This document shows positions 1 through 10,933 of a DNA stretch of 64,000 nucleotides, piece by piece (positions within the stretch are counted from its first letter, which is position 1; each line of letters starts with the position of its first letter). Under the pieces are notes generated by a model, which had not been told where the DNA came from, did no database searches, and saw nothing but the letters and a program-made list of their open reading frames with translations. This stretch comes from Marsupella aquatica (Eukaryota > Marchantiophyta), in assembly GCA_973895155.1 (NCBI GenBank), contig OZ316894.1, positions 13,516,001-13,580,000 of the forward strand, written 5' to 3'. A program made the translations under genes and the position numbers.

Positions 1-153
1 CTCGATGTGGAAGCCCACTTATCAGCAAATGAACTTACAGGAAGCAATTACCACCAATCATGGCCCTATGCTGCAAGAGAAAGCCAAGGCTTTAGTCTTT
101 ATGCGCCACCACCTCGCGGACTCTCTAAAAACACAATATATGAACCAATATTG
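1..153 (+). pseudogene. gag: Copia-1 gag fragment, truncated
   Basis: N-terminal piece of a Ty1/Copia Gag (capsid-like) protein. The translation contains RHHLADSLKTQYMNQY, which aligns with RHHLVEPLKTQYLNQY in the Gag of Copia-2 at about 11.1 kb. The first codons (LDVEAHLSANEL) are in another frame from the rest, so a small frameshift lies near base 40. The upstream end is outside the window. At about 150-153 the gag sequence stops abruptly and is joined to the end of the reverse transcriptase/RNase H region, so most of gag and pol has been deleted. No zinc knuckle, protease, integrase or RT core remains. Confidence 0.8.
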
Positions 154-870
154 GGATCAGAGAAGCCATACTTATCGGCGATTGGGGCCCTAATGTATCT
201 GGCAAATCAGACACGCCCAAATATATCGTTTGCAATCAACCTACTTGCGCGGCACAGTGCTCAACCCACAATCAGACACTGGAACGACATAAAGAGAGTC
301 TTCCAATACTTACAAGGCACGACGGATATGGGCCTCTTCTTCCCAAAGAACTCTAATGCCATATTAACAGGATATGCTGATGCGGGATACTTGTCAGACC
401 CTGATGACTCAAAGTCACAAACTGGGTACGTCTTCCTCTCTGGACAGACAGCCATCTCGTGGAAGAGCTCAAAACAAACATTGACTACTACATCATCCAA
501 TCATTCTGAAATAGTAGCACTTTACGAGGCAAGCCGCGAATGTATATGGCTTTGCCAATTGATAGATCACCTCAACAAGAACACAGGCAGACCACTGCTG
601 TCAAGCCCCACAATAATATACAAGGACAACAGACCGTGTGTAGACCAGATTTCACAAGGATACATAAAAGGCGATCGGACAAAACATATTACCCCAAAAT
701 TCTTCTATACACATGAGCAAAATGGTGACAAGATTACAGTCAAATGGAAATCAACAACAGAGAATAGACCGAGCTGATCTATTCACCAAACCCCTCCCGC
801 CAGCATTACACAAAAACCACGTTCAAGGCATTGGAATGAGAAAGTTATCACTACTGCAACAACAAGGTGA
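154..870 (+). pseudogene. pol: Copia-1 RNase H-end of pol
   Basis: C-terminal part of a Copia polyprotein, from the end of the reverse transcriptase through RNase H. Recognisable blocks are EKPYLSAIGALMYLA, the RNase H start GYADAGYLSDPDD, SKTGYVF-type SQTGYVFLSG, SWKSSKQ, SSNHSEIVALYEASRE and IYKDNRPCVDQI. Each has a close counterpart in Copia-2 at 21.57-22.2 kb, so the two belong to related families. A one-base frameshift near 770 moves the tail (ADLFTKPLPPALHK) out of frame. The fragment is non-functional because the polymerase core is missing. Confidence 0.85.
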
Positions 871-1431
871 ATAACTTACCTCAACCAGGCACAGGGAAGG
901 CGCACCTCAATCTATGCTGCACAGAGGAAGCGCACAGAGACACCAACAATAAGCCATCTCCCACAAGTGGAGCACTGCATTCTCCAGACAGGCCCAATGA
1001 AAGCTACTTCAACCCGAACCTTTGCGCGACCAAAGATCGAAGGAAATTGACCCAGAAGAAGGCAAACTCAAACAAGCACAGGACGACTGTCATACACACA
1101 AGAGTCACCAGCCTCAAGCGACTGGGCATCGACAAACTCAACCTAAAACAGGAATCGACCACGACAAAGACGACCTATACATTCACTAAGAAGTAGCATA
1201 CGAATTCTTTTTAGTTACACCCATCCTCTTAGGGACAATATTAATAATATGTCTTAGTTTACATTATCCACAAATGATCCCAACATATGTAAGGTTGTGG
1301 CACACTTTCCATGAGAAGAAAGCAGCATGGTTTTAATGAGACCAAACCAAAGAATTAGGGGAAACACATTAGGGTTAGGTTCCCTCCTAGAGTGGTTGAT
1401 TTTACACTTAGTTCAATCACCCAAGGGGGAG
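871..1431 (+). other. Copia-1 3' untranslated region with polypurine tract
   Basis: Non-coding stretch between the pol end and the 3' LTR. Its last bases, CCCAAGGGGGAG at 1420-1431, form a polypurine tract of the same shape as that of Copia-2 (CCAAGGGGGAG before 22851). The open frame at 867-1196 has no recognisable domain and I treat it as chance. Confidence 0.7.
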
Positions 1432-1612
1432 TGTTAAGAGTCAAAACCTAACCCTAGTTACATAGACCTAACACTGGTTACATAGGCTGGGAGGTGGTTG
1501 TATAACCACCCTTCATTACCCACCTATATACCATGATATGTAACCTATTCCCATGTAATGGAATGTGTGAGAGTGTGTGGTGGTTGAAGACATCTTGGCT
1601 ATGGTGAATTAC
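1432..1612 (+). repeat. Copia-1 3' LTR
   Basis: Starts with TGTTAAGAGTC directly after the polypurine tract and resembles the 169-bp Copia-2 LTR in layout: a TGTTA start, CTAACCC, and GAGGTGGTTGTATAACCACC, an inverted repeat also found as GGTGGTTACATAACCACC in Copia-2. The right end is inferred from alignment of the last bases and is uncertain by tens of bases, because the partner LTR and target duplication lie outside the window. Confidence 0.65.
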
Positions 1613-1875
1613 ACTCTCTTCTAAACATTTTTCATAGTTTTTGGTGTATTTTTAGGGTGAGGGTGAGGGAGACCATTCATGGGTTTTGAATGAGGGAGGA
1701 AAGTGATATTGACCAATTTGCGGCAATTAAAATGGTATTACTGAAAAAGTACAAAGGTTACAAAATGGAAGGGTAAGAACCCTTAGGTAAAGTGCCATGT
1801 CCATGCATTCCGATCGCTATAGATGTGAACTCAATGTACTATAGGGTACATGTAAGTGCTCTAGCTACAACTTGT

Positions 1876-2232
1876 CTACATAGAGCTAGAAAGGAGTGTT
1901 CCTATCCCTCCTCGCCTTCTTCCCCTTGGCCTTCTCCTTGCCCTTGCGTGCTCTTGGGGGGGTGCAACCTGGACTTCCTCCTCCTCTTGGTCACCCTCCT
2001 CGTCCTCGTCCTCATCCTCATCCCCACCTCCACCGCCCTGGCTTGTCGCGCTACCACCCCCAGCACCACTGGAATATGCTGATGCAAATGACTGGTCTCC
2101 AGTGCTAGTTGGCCTGACTTGCGTAGCAGGAGCTGTGCTCCCCTCCCCTGTCCCCTCCACGTCCTCATCGCTACTATCGGTGCCATTCTCGGTATGGGAG
2201 TCACCGTCCTCCCCTCCTGCTTCCATTAGCAA
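1876..2232 (-). CDS. Low-complexity acidic ORF, function unknown
   Basis: An open frame of 118 codons with a Ser/Thr/Gly-rich start, a run of Asp/Glu (DEDEDEDEEGDQEEEE) and an Arg-rich end (RARRRPRGRRRGG). No domain is recognised. Acidic low-complexity tails of this kind are common in plant transposon proteins, and a similar acidic minus-strand coding pattern occurs at 63.65-64.0 kb next to a CACTA-type end. It may be an exon of a decayed DNA transposon gene, but composition alone could keep this frame open. Confidence 0.3.
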   Translation of the reverse strand: MLMEAGGEDGDSHTENGTDSSDEDVEGTGEGSTAPATQVRPTSTGDQSFASAYSSGAGGGSATSQGGGGGDEDEDEDEEGDQEEEEVQVAPPQEHARARRRPRGRRRGGIGTLLSSSM

Positions 2233-2582
2233 ACCAGGGCGTCTGTTAGTCTCATATTCTTTACAAGTGTGAACAAAAGAGATATATTTTCAAAATGTAA
2301 TAACCTACAAATGCTCACCAATAATTCATCAACTTGCCAAAAGAGATGCTCCTTCCCATGTTTCTAGCGCACCTCCATCTCAGCCGTCGTAATCTTCCTC
2401 TTGTACCTCTTGTACTAAGCCAAATAAAACCGGCACAATTGGGTCAACACCAACCCATAACCCAATTCACATGGCTTTTAAGATTTAGGGGGGTTGTTGG
2501 GGTGCTGGTGGGTTGGGGGATCAGGGTTTTGGGTTTATGGAGGGTGGCATGGGGAGACCCTTAAAGAACACTTGAACGACCG

Positions 2583-2780
2583 GAAATTTTGAAATTTTGA
2601 AATTTTGAACTTTTGCAAAGGCATAAGCTTTGGAATCATAAGGACAATTACATTTGCAAAGTTGTTTGCGATGCGAACGTCTTCGCAACGCCTTCGCAAA
2701 GATACGAGGAAAAAAGGGCATAATAAGGTTTGCAAAGCTACCTGCATTGCAAATGTTTTGCAAACTCCGTCATGGCAAAA
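2583..2780. repeat. Short tandem gaaatttt repeat and gcaaa-rich tract
   Basis: Three copies of gaaatttt are followed by about 170 bases in which words such as TTTGCAAAG, GCGATGCGAA, TCGCAACGC and TTCGCAAAG recur on both strands. The same vocabulary (TCGCAA, GCAAAC, ATCGCAACGCC) is seen just inside the CACTA-type terminus at 62.86-63.1 kb. Dense short repeats in both orientations are typical of subterminal regions of CACTA elements. No terminal CACTA/TAGTG is visible here, so this is a weak call. Confidence 0.3.
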
Positions 2781-3130
2781 TCCCGAGAGGGAAGCAATTG
2801 TACATGACCTAATCTGACACAACAAGTCTAATTGTAACTACTTGGTGGAAAAGCAAGAAAGAGTAGGCTAGTTGCAGGTGTGTTGGAATAGGAATTGGAG
2901 TAGCAAGTCAAGGGAGGAGAGGGAGGTGCACTCACGAATGCTGCTTTGAGGCCGGGGAGGCCACCTTGACCCAGCCTATGGGTGATGTTGGGCTTGTGTG
3001 GTGCGTCCCATGGCTCCCTAAACCCAAGAAACCCCCTTGCACAAGCCGATTCCTGCAGGTTTCACCCTTGGCCAGGCCGGTTTTGCGGCTTAGCGGCATG
3101 GGACGCTGCTAACCTCCTTCTACTAACATT
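2781..3130. other. No recognised feature
   Basis: Nothing with a protein, RNA or repeat signature that I can support is visible in this stretch. Confidence 0.4.
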
Positions 3131-6100
3131 TTACACACATATACTGGACATATCCTTCATCGGGTCATGAGATACGTAGCCGGCCTCTTCTATGTCTTCC
3201 CTTGGTCTCCTCTCTTGGTCTTCCTTTAGGTATGTTTGGATTCCGCCGCCGGAATGATCCCCAACTGGCTTGGGTAAGCCGCTAAGACCTCTCTCAGCTC
3301 GACACATCCAACTCTTACTACCTTGTTTACTCCCTTCTCTTGGTTGATGTGGGCAATCTTCAAACAAGTTAATGCGACACACAAATAGCAAAATGACTCC
3401 TTCTCACTGAGTTATACCATGCACTTGCCATACAAACAGTACTTCTCATACACAAGATCTGCGAACTAAGCCGTGAGGCCAACTCTATTCATCTCTTAGG
3501 CATGAGGAAATGTGAATATACACAAGGGTCACAGCATAACTAACCGAGAGCTTCTTTAACTACTTGATCCTAGCCCTGCTGGTGCACTAAAAACTTGCTA
3601 AGGAAGAAGGCCCTGAACCCCCCCACTGCCCAGGTACTTATCCTGGCAGTGGATCCGCCCAATTCCTTGCAGTGTAAGCCTAATCTAACCTGACGGTAAT
3701 CTACCTATGTACAACGAGGCAGGAGCACAAGTGTTGCTCTTACCAGTGGATCCGTAATCCCACTAAGCTAAGTGTCAGGGCCGCCTGCCGGTCCTGATCC
3801 TAATTCTAAACTTGGAGATCTGAGCCCGCCCTGCCCACTCACGCCTCCTCCCTCCACGTCTGCCCTCCTTAAAAGGAGCGGCCCTCCACCACCGTCATGG
3901 TAGCGGTGGCTGATCCTCAATGGACGCCCCAACACTTCCTCCGTAGCCACTACCGTAGGTCTGTCCTCTGACAGATTACCTGCTCCAAACCGAGTCAACT
4001 CTCCATCGGCCTGACTGGGTCCACCCTTGGCTTCGGCCTCAGCATCGGCCATGGCCTCTAATATGGCTACGGCCTCCCCGACATGCTCTAGTGGAGGATC
4101 CCATACCCCGGCTTCATCACTGATTGTTTCGGCCTCGGCCTTACCATCCCCGCCTTCTAGGGGTGGATCTACCGTGATCCTGCCTAAGGTTGGCGCCGGT
4201 TGTACCTCCTCTGTCACGATGGCTTGAGAAGCCGCATTACTCCTTGACCCAGAAGGTTTCCGCTTCTTCTTCTTCCCTATTTTGGCAGCTGGTCCCTTCC
4301 CCTTGCCACTTATCTCCGGCACCGGTGCAAGTGTCGCGGCTTGTCCTTCGGCCAGTACTACTCCTGGCAACTTGGTTGCCCCAATTGGACTTGATGAAGC
4401 CAAGCACTTAAATACTGCGGCTTTTTTCTTTAGCCACTCCGTTTGGTTGTTGGCTCGCCGCTGTAAGTTCTCCATCTTCCTCGTGCTTTCCTCCAACTTC
4501 TTCTGCACTTCGTCCAGGTCCTTGCGCGCCTCCTCCAGCTCCTTTTGGGCTTCCTCCAATTCCTTCTTTAAGGTAGCCCTCTCCTCCTGGGTTGCTCTTA
4601 GCTCCTTGTCAAGCTCCGCTACGACCTCAAACTCCATTTTATTCATCTTGGCATAAGTCTGATCGAGTTGGTCGTCTTTCTCATGCATGTCGGCCTTGAA
4701 GCTGGTCGTCAAGGATGCAAGCTCCTGCTACAGCACAATAATCCCTTGATAGGATTTCCCTAACTCGGCCTCCTTTTGCTCAAGGGCTCCGCGGATATCC
4801 TTGAGTTCCCCCTTCAACGCCCTTTCCCTTCTCTGAGTTTCCGCCATGGCCCGATTGTTGGTTGCTATGTGGGCCTCCTCTGCGTCCCTCAGCTCCCGCT
4901 TCCACTTCTCCCTTTCCTTGACCGCAACGGCCAACTCCCCTTGGGTCCGAGTTAGTTTATCCTTGATAATCTGATTATCAGACTGAGCGGTATCCAATTG
5001 CCCATGCATGATGTTTAGCTCATGCCGCTTAATCCGCAGCTCATCTTGGGCTTTCTTGGCCGCCTTCAGGTCTTCCAATTTGGCTTCCCTTGCCCTAAGT
5101 CGACAGATGACCTCATCTTTCTTTCTTCTCTCCAAAGCCACCGCTTCTTCTAATCGGCGTTTTTCCAACATCTCCCTCTGGAAAAAAGGTCCCTGCTCCA
5201 ACTCCTCCCCAAAGATGCTGAGCGCAAGTTCCCCACACATCTCCCTGTACTCCATGGCTCTTTCTTTAGCATAGGTGGAGTGAGTAGAAGTCATCGGCAT
5301 CAACCACCGTGGCCTTTGTTCCCAAGCCGCCTTGCGGATTTCTTATATCGTGGCTGGAGGGCTGCTTCATTTTTCTGCAAGCCGCCTGATGTCCTCTGGC
5401 CATTCTCCCCCTGGTAAATCTTTCTCCCTAGCTAGGGCTGCCCTCTCTTCCTCCCTGAGTCGAACCTGAAACTCTTGTGCCATTTGTTTTATGCCGTCAA
5501 AGCTCGGGGGAGTGATATCTGGCGGGGGGGACTTGGGGCTATTCTGCTGGGTGGGGTCCCCTCGAACTACTCTTGGAAGCATGGGGATGAAATGGCCACA
5601 GGTCCTTATTCCTGGGACATGATGGTCCGACCCGTAGCCGGAGTCATCATTGCCGTAGTCCTCCACCGCCTCCTCCACTGCTTGGACTACCGGCTCCCCC
5701 CGCTGCTCCCCTGGTCTTGCCGTGAACACGGCCTCCTGCCGATCATAGCTAGCAGGTCCTAGTTCCTCCTCTGGCTTCCATGCTGTCTTCTCCCTCTATT
5801 TCCCCTGAACAGGAGCCTTAGACTGCCTTCCCTTGACTACAAGACTCAAGGCTCCTACATACATTCGAACCCCCGGCTCGTGTTCCGGCCTCCTTCTTTC
5901 CTTGGCTCCGGTAAAGGGGTTTCCCTTCATGAGTTGGCTTAGGCCGACCTCTAAAGGAGTGTCATGTACCTGTGTCGTTGCCGTTGCCATTCTCTTTTCC
6001 TTCTCCAGCAATTTCAGCAGATTCTGCATGCCTGGTTGCTGCATCGGCAAGTCCTCCGTCCTCGGCCTAAACACCTGCTCAATTGTAGGACTGTCAGGCT

Positions 6101-7574
6101 GGTTTGGTTTCTCTATTGCCGGCCTCTGTTCCGGAACCTCCTCTGGTGCCCTTGCTTGCAGTGGAAGTACCGGGGCAACAGCGGCATGTGATAGCCAAGC
6201 CGGGACACGCTTCCCATGCCGATCGCCTGTTGTTCCTCCTTCAAGATCTTCTTCAGTTGGGTGAGGAGGTACCCATTGTAGTCCCGGCTTGGGTCTGGCC
6301 TTTCCGCTAGGTAGACCTATGCCCTGCCGATCTCTGGCCTCGGCAAGTTGCAGTGCATGGTTACCCACAAGAAATTGATGATCTCTCCTATGTGCGGGTT
6401 GGTGCAGGTGTTCCAAAAGAAGCCATTCTTTGTTGATGGCCCTGGGAACGATCGGAACTCCTTGTCTGGCAAGGTCTTTCGGGTATCTACTTTGGTCTTA
6501 TTGCCCGTCGGCAAGCCAAACACTTCGGCAATCACCAAAGGAGTGAGATAGAAATCCTTCCCATACACCCTTGTGGAATTGGTCTCAGGTTCCCATGATC
6601 CCACAAATTCTAATAAGTCTGAATCCTACACCTCCGGCTTTAGCCATGGTAATTTCACAAAAGCTTCCAAGCCGGATCCGGCCACAAAGCCCTGGTACTT
6701 CCGAGTCTGCATAGCCATAAAGCATGCATCCTCTTCACGTGCAAAGTGTAATTGCACTTCCTCGGGGAGGGTCGCCGCCCAGCCTTTCCAGGTGTCATCT
6801 CTTGTCGGAACGGCATTGATGGGGTTGACCTCCTCTTCTTCGGCTTTGTCCTGCCTCCTCCTCCCTTGCTCGGCTGGCTTCCTTGGTGCCGCCAACCTCA
6901 TTCTCTTCGTAGGGGTGGTCACTTTGTTGGCGTTCCCTTTCCTCTTCATAGTTGCTGCCGTGGATGTTTCTCCTAGCACGGTTGCCTTCGTCCACCCCTC
7001 TGTGCTACCCTTCAACTCCCAGTGTACGTTGTTGCAACAGTTGATGGCTTCCCGGATGCCAACTATTCTATTCTCACAAAATAGAAGATCGTTGAGTTCA
7101 TCGCTAGTAGGTGTCCACAGGAATTAAGCCGTGATGAGTTCTCCTCCTAAGAAGGCAGACTTCTGCAACTCCCACAATCGAGCGAGCTCCTACCATTCTC
7201 GAGCGGCTCTCTCCGAGTCTTTGTCCTCGTAGGTCCCAATGTACTCAATTGCCCGTTCTAACAAGCATCCCCAAAAATGAGCAGCCTGATTGACGTTGCT
7301 CATACCCTTCCTTGAATTGATAGTCGGTATCTGCTCCCTCCCCAAGTGCTTGCCTAAGCAGCTGACAGTAGTTGCTTCACGTAGTCATCTGCTTAGTTTG
7401 TGCTAACTTGCAAATGAGCCACCATTCCTTGCAATCGATCCTTACCCCCCCCCCCGCCTGGTCTTCCTTCCCGTTAGTTACCCATAGCCGCCGGTACTTA
7501 GCGCGCCCTAACCCTAATTGTGTTCCCTCTCCCGACGTCCTTACTTTCGGCCTCGGCTCGGGTTCCATAGTCAC
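3131..7574 (-). repeat. LTR-F: decayed large LTR of the Gypsy-A superfamily
   Basis: At 3240-3255 there is the palindrome ATTCCGCCGCCGGAAT, followed at 3267-3280 by the stem GGCTTGGGTAAGCC. The same pair occurs near the 3' end of every large LTR in the window (13378-13442, 14842-14911, 36881-36945, 46521-46586, and reversed at 52277-52340). Upstream in element sense lies a long coiled-coil ORF, as in the Gypsy-A LTRs. This indicates a diverged LTR from a related family. Both limits are estimates, because I could not find a TGTCA...TCACA pair or a target duplication. Confidence 0.55.
3768..7574 (-). pseudogene. LTR-F encoded coiled-coil protein, decayed
   Basis: A long minus-strand gene remnant of about 1,100-1,250 codons broken by frameshifts and stops. 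In order from the N-terminus: a start near 7574 (MTMEPEPRPK), a conserved-looking segment with VYGKDFYLTPLVIAEVFGLPTG (near 6.5 kb), a basic and Pro-rich segment (6.4-5.4 kb), then a long heptad-rich coiled coil (5.3-4.4 kb, rich in KKELEEAQKELEEARKDLDE) and a Ser/Pro-rich tail. The FGLPTG segment matches MSLTEERLRMIFGLPEG of the Gypsy-A LTR protein in spacing and pattern, and both end in coiled coils. Frame 1 pieces (7015, 6604) give way to frame 2 (6416, 5729, 5303, 4712), so at least one frameshift lies at 6.3-6.4 kb. Function is unknown. Confidence 0.55.
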
Positions 7575-7597
7575 CCTTAATTGTTTATATTTTCCTT

Positions 7598-7795
7598 GTT
7601 TTTGCTACTATACTAATGTGTTTCCAGGGTACACTCCTGATTTTACCATTTAAACTGACCTAGTGATTCCTGGCTAGGCATCACAGCTTGTCTCAGACTT
7701 GCTCAGCTTGTGATGCCTAACCAGGAATCACTAGGTCGGTTAAGTGGGAAAATGGAAGTGTACCCTAGAAACACCTTAGTATAGTTACAAGAATG
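7598..7795. repeat. Long hairpin (inverted repeat with ~90-nt arms)
   Basis: The left arm at about 7598-7684 and the right arm at about 7709-7795 are reverse complements with scattered mismatches. Examples are CCTAGTGATTCCTGG / CCAGGAATCACTAGG, GCATCACA / TGTGATGC and AGGGTACACT / AGTGTACCCT. The loop is about 24 nt. It could be a foldback or MITE-type element, or a precursor that folds into a small-RNA hairpin. I see no convincing target duplication. Confidence 0.75.
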
Positions 7796-8335
7796 AGGAT
7801 TAGTTTGAATAGTAATTAACAGCGCAAGGCCATCTATACTACCTCAACTTTTGTCTAATGCATATGCATTGTGGGAACCCGGACATCTAAAAGGTATAAC
7901 ATCATGTATGCAATCAATGTTGTTAGTACAGATTTTTTATGCTTGCCCTTCTTTGTTGTGCCAGAATATATATATGTATGTAAATGTCTAGGATTCCACA
8001 ACTTGTTCGTTGCTAATTACTATCCAAACGTACATTTTGTTTCCAGTATTTTCCTCCTACTTCTAGATTTGGCTCATGTTCATTGAGCCACGTGACCTAT
8101 AGGCACTGTTGAGCTCGGGTCTCATTCAAGTAATTGTCTAACCTCACTTAGGACATAGGGTATTACAATTTTCCCAAAGGTTATGATGTGGTTTTTTTGT
8201 GCATGACACTCACCTTAATTTGGGTTTCATGCTAACAAATATAAAAGGGTAATAAAACCCCATGTATAAACCTACCTAATTGTTTTTTGAGTTCATTTTT
8301 TGGAAAATTAGTTTATGGCCTAGTTTTTCCTAATC
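7796..8335. other. AT-rich, no recognised gene
   Basis: No domain, RNA gene or element end recognised. The short open frame at 7871-8086 has no recognisable features. Confidence 0.4.
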
Positions 8336-8598
8336 ATGCCCTACATGCAATGTAATGTGGCAGTGGATATCACGTCCTCTTCCTTTGAACTATCCAGTAG
8401 TGAGTACTCCTCCAATGACAATATACCCCCTCCTCCTCAGCCCGAGGTTACTGGTCCTCGTGGTTCACCCCGAAGACTTTGTGACTGCACCAGATGTGTG
8501 GGCCAAATTTCTCAAAAATCTTATGTATGTGCTCAACATATTGAGAGACATGGACGTCATAGAGGTCTTACTCCCAGGGCTTCTTCATCCCATATATG
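8336..8598 (+). CDS. Possible exon with Cys/His motif
   Basis: Open frame beginning MPYMQCNVAVDITSSS with a Ser/Pro-rich start and then RRLCDCTRC followed by C and H residues (CAQHIERHG). The C-x-C-x2-C...C-x2-H-x3-H arrangement resembles the Cys/His segment found near the start of some plant DNA transposon proteins, but I cannot assign it. At 8598 the sequence ATG|GTAAGT is a good splice donor. A protein-like frame at 8708-8868 (SPPYVPSQGVLDAMGNALSQ) could be a following exon, but the nearest AG acceptor does not join the two in frame. It may be a decayed gene. Confidence 0.3.
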
Positions 8599-8869
8599 GT
8601 AAGTGTGTTTCAATTGATTGCCGTTCTTTACTCTTATTTTTAGAGGTGAATCAATGTTTACACATGGTTTACACATATGGTTGTTTGTGGGTGTTTGCAT
8701 GGAATAGGGATCCAATCACCACCCTATGTCCCATCACAAGGAGTTTTAGATGCTATGGGCAATGCACTTTCACAAGCCTTGGGTTTGGGAATCAGTACCA
8801 GTCATGGGATAGAAGAGGAACACCCTCATGTGCCCACTGAGACACAAAGACCCCGGTCCAGGCCCTAGT

Positions 8870-10342
8870 CCAACAGGAGGCAACGAGGTATTCGTTCCCT
8901 TTAAGAACAAGATGGGGTTGATTTGATATATAAAACACAAATGAGAGTTAAAGATACTCTCTAACACATAGTAATCAAAATTGATTACTTTACTCAGGTA
9001 TTTTGAAGATCGCTCCACAGCGGTGAGCAGTTTTTTAATGGTAACTCAGCATTATGTAATCATCAATTAATAAAATGAAACAATTAACAAAAATATAAGA
9101 AAAATATCTTAAAGTATGATAAGGGAGTCTGGAATTTACCAAGGTTTCTCCTTATTCATAAGTCAAAATGAAATGACTTCATGAATTGAAATCCATATCA
9201 CTTTTCAGATCTAAAGTACTTTACTAGAGTACTCTTTTAAAATGCCGTTAACATGTCTTGTCCTTTCTTTCTAGGTGGTACTCAGACAAGATCTAAAAGG
9301 TAACTTCTTCAGTATTTAGATGGTACTAGTTAACACGAAAGAAAATTCATCAAATTCAATGAGACTTAAACTCAATGAGTAAACTTTAAGAACTCAGGAG
9401 ATTGTAATGAGTCACCAACAATGGAATCTGGCATTACAACTCATAAGGTTTACACAAATGGAATTTTACTTCCTATGATTTATTCAAAGGTATAAACCAC
9501 AAGAAGGAGGAAAGTCTCTCCTGGTGTTAAGCTTGATCTCAAACTCTTAACATTCATGATCAACTGGCTGAACACCAAGAAGAGGCAAAAATTGCTGAAC
9601 TTCTCCTTAAACTACACTAGTGGTAGAGGTAACTTTTAGTGAAAATCTACCAAATGAAAAGACACAAGGTTGAAGAGACGTGCCTCTTCATACCTTTCAA
9701 AATATCAAAACTTCAAAACTGTGAGTAAAAAGTCAGAAATGTGACTAAGTATGAACTCGTAAACTAGTAAACTAGTAATGACTTATACTTGTAATCTCGT
9801 AATTGACTAACTTTGTCTATCGGAAACTCGTAAATTTGTAAAGACGTAATGTATACTCTACATGCTGAAGAAATTTCAGAGTTTTTGGAGTTATCTAGTC
9901 TACACAATAAATTCACAAGGATTGCTCTTTCTTAAACTAAGTTTTGTACTTAGAATATGTCTTTGTAGTCTTGCTGTTAAATGTCTTCGTGCTCAAGGAT
10001 ATGTGGTTGTCTCACAGGGTAATTTTGAATGTCCTCCAGTATCTTTCCTTGTCAAGAATGAGTTTGAGTATAAAGAAAATGTTTGATTTGTCTTCCATAA
10101 TACAGTAGTGACATTCTCTTTCCGGGTAACACTTGTCAATGTGGATAGTTTCTCTTAAAATCCCCAGCACTTCGAGATGATTGCAGGTGGTGTGATCTTC
10201 ACCATTAGGATAGTGGCCTAAGAAACTCTCAGTTGCAAGCAATCTCTTATAATCATGCCTAGGTGTGAAGACATAAACATTTAAAAGTATAAAATTTACT
10301 CTAAATATCATTCCAAAACTCTTAAACACTCCAAAAAAATTT
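8870..10342. other. AT-rich decayed DNA left of Copia-2
   Basis: Mostly AT-rich with many short imperfect palindromes (for example AAGTACTTTACTAGAGTACT near 9213) and a region at 9750-9850 where cgtaa/ctagtaa words recur. A minus-strand open frame at 10012-10329 has clustered Cys and His residues (DKCYPERECHYC). Because Copia-2 interrupts a minus-strand gag remnant on its right side, this frame may be the downstream part of the same decayed retroelement, but I cannot show homology. Confidence 0.35.
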
Positions 10343-10347
10343 GAAAT

Positions 10348-10516
10348 TGTTATAAGTGATAAACCTAACCCCAGTAAACTAGACTTACCCTAGTGAATAG
10401 GGATAAGAGGTGGTTACATAACCACCACACCTTGTACTACATAGGGAGCCCCCATACTCCCAAATGAAACAGAAGGTAGTGAGTTTGTTGGCGCACGATA
10501 TCTATGTCTCTGAATA
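10348..10516 (+). repeat. Copia-2 5' LTR
   Basis: Begins TGTTATAAGT and ends CTCTGAATA. The end is set by the perfect GAAAT target duplication outside the two LTRs, so this family ends in TA rather than the usual CA. It contains the inverted repeat GGTGGTTACATAACCACC. Confidence 0.92.
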
Positions 10517-10540
10517 CGTTATCAGCACGACTCTTGATCT
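10517..10540 (+). promoter_or_regulatory. Probable primer-binding site
   Basis: CGTTATCAGCACGACTCTTG follows the 5' LTR directly, where the minus-strand primer tRNA anneals. From memory this GTTATCAGCACGA form is common behind plant Copia LTRs and differs from the TGGTATCAGAGC iMet 3'-end site. The tRNA used is not established here. Confidence 0.55.
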
Positions 10541-10933
10541 GAGCAATTTTTTTTCTCCTTACACATCAGCTCGAGCAAAATTTTGTTTGGAAAATCTCCA
10601 AACCAACCCACGGAAGACAAAACCGTCTAAGGATTTTCAGTTTTTTTTTGAGGATTCCAACAATAGCCCTCCTCCCTGAACGCGATCTTCTCCACAAAAA
10701 TTACCAAACATCTGGAGAGGACGGCCCGCGAAAGATCGGAGCAGACACGAGGAAGGTCGATACAAGGCAAACGGACCAACAAGAACGGCCCCACACGGAA
10801 CAATACCAGGGAAGTTCCCACCCCATCCCCCATGATTACACAATTTCAAACAAGATACGCTGTGGAAAACTCAAGCAATTTCCATTTATTGAGAGACTCC
10901 CGATTACTGAAGATACAATACTTCGATTGAACA

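Noticed and set aside
867-1196. 109-codon open frame after Copia-1 pol
   Set aside because: Lies in the 3' untranslated region, has no recognisable domain and resembles the non-coding stretch in Copia-2.
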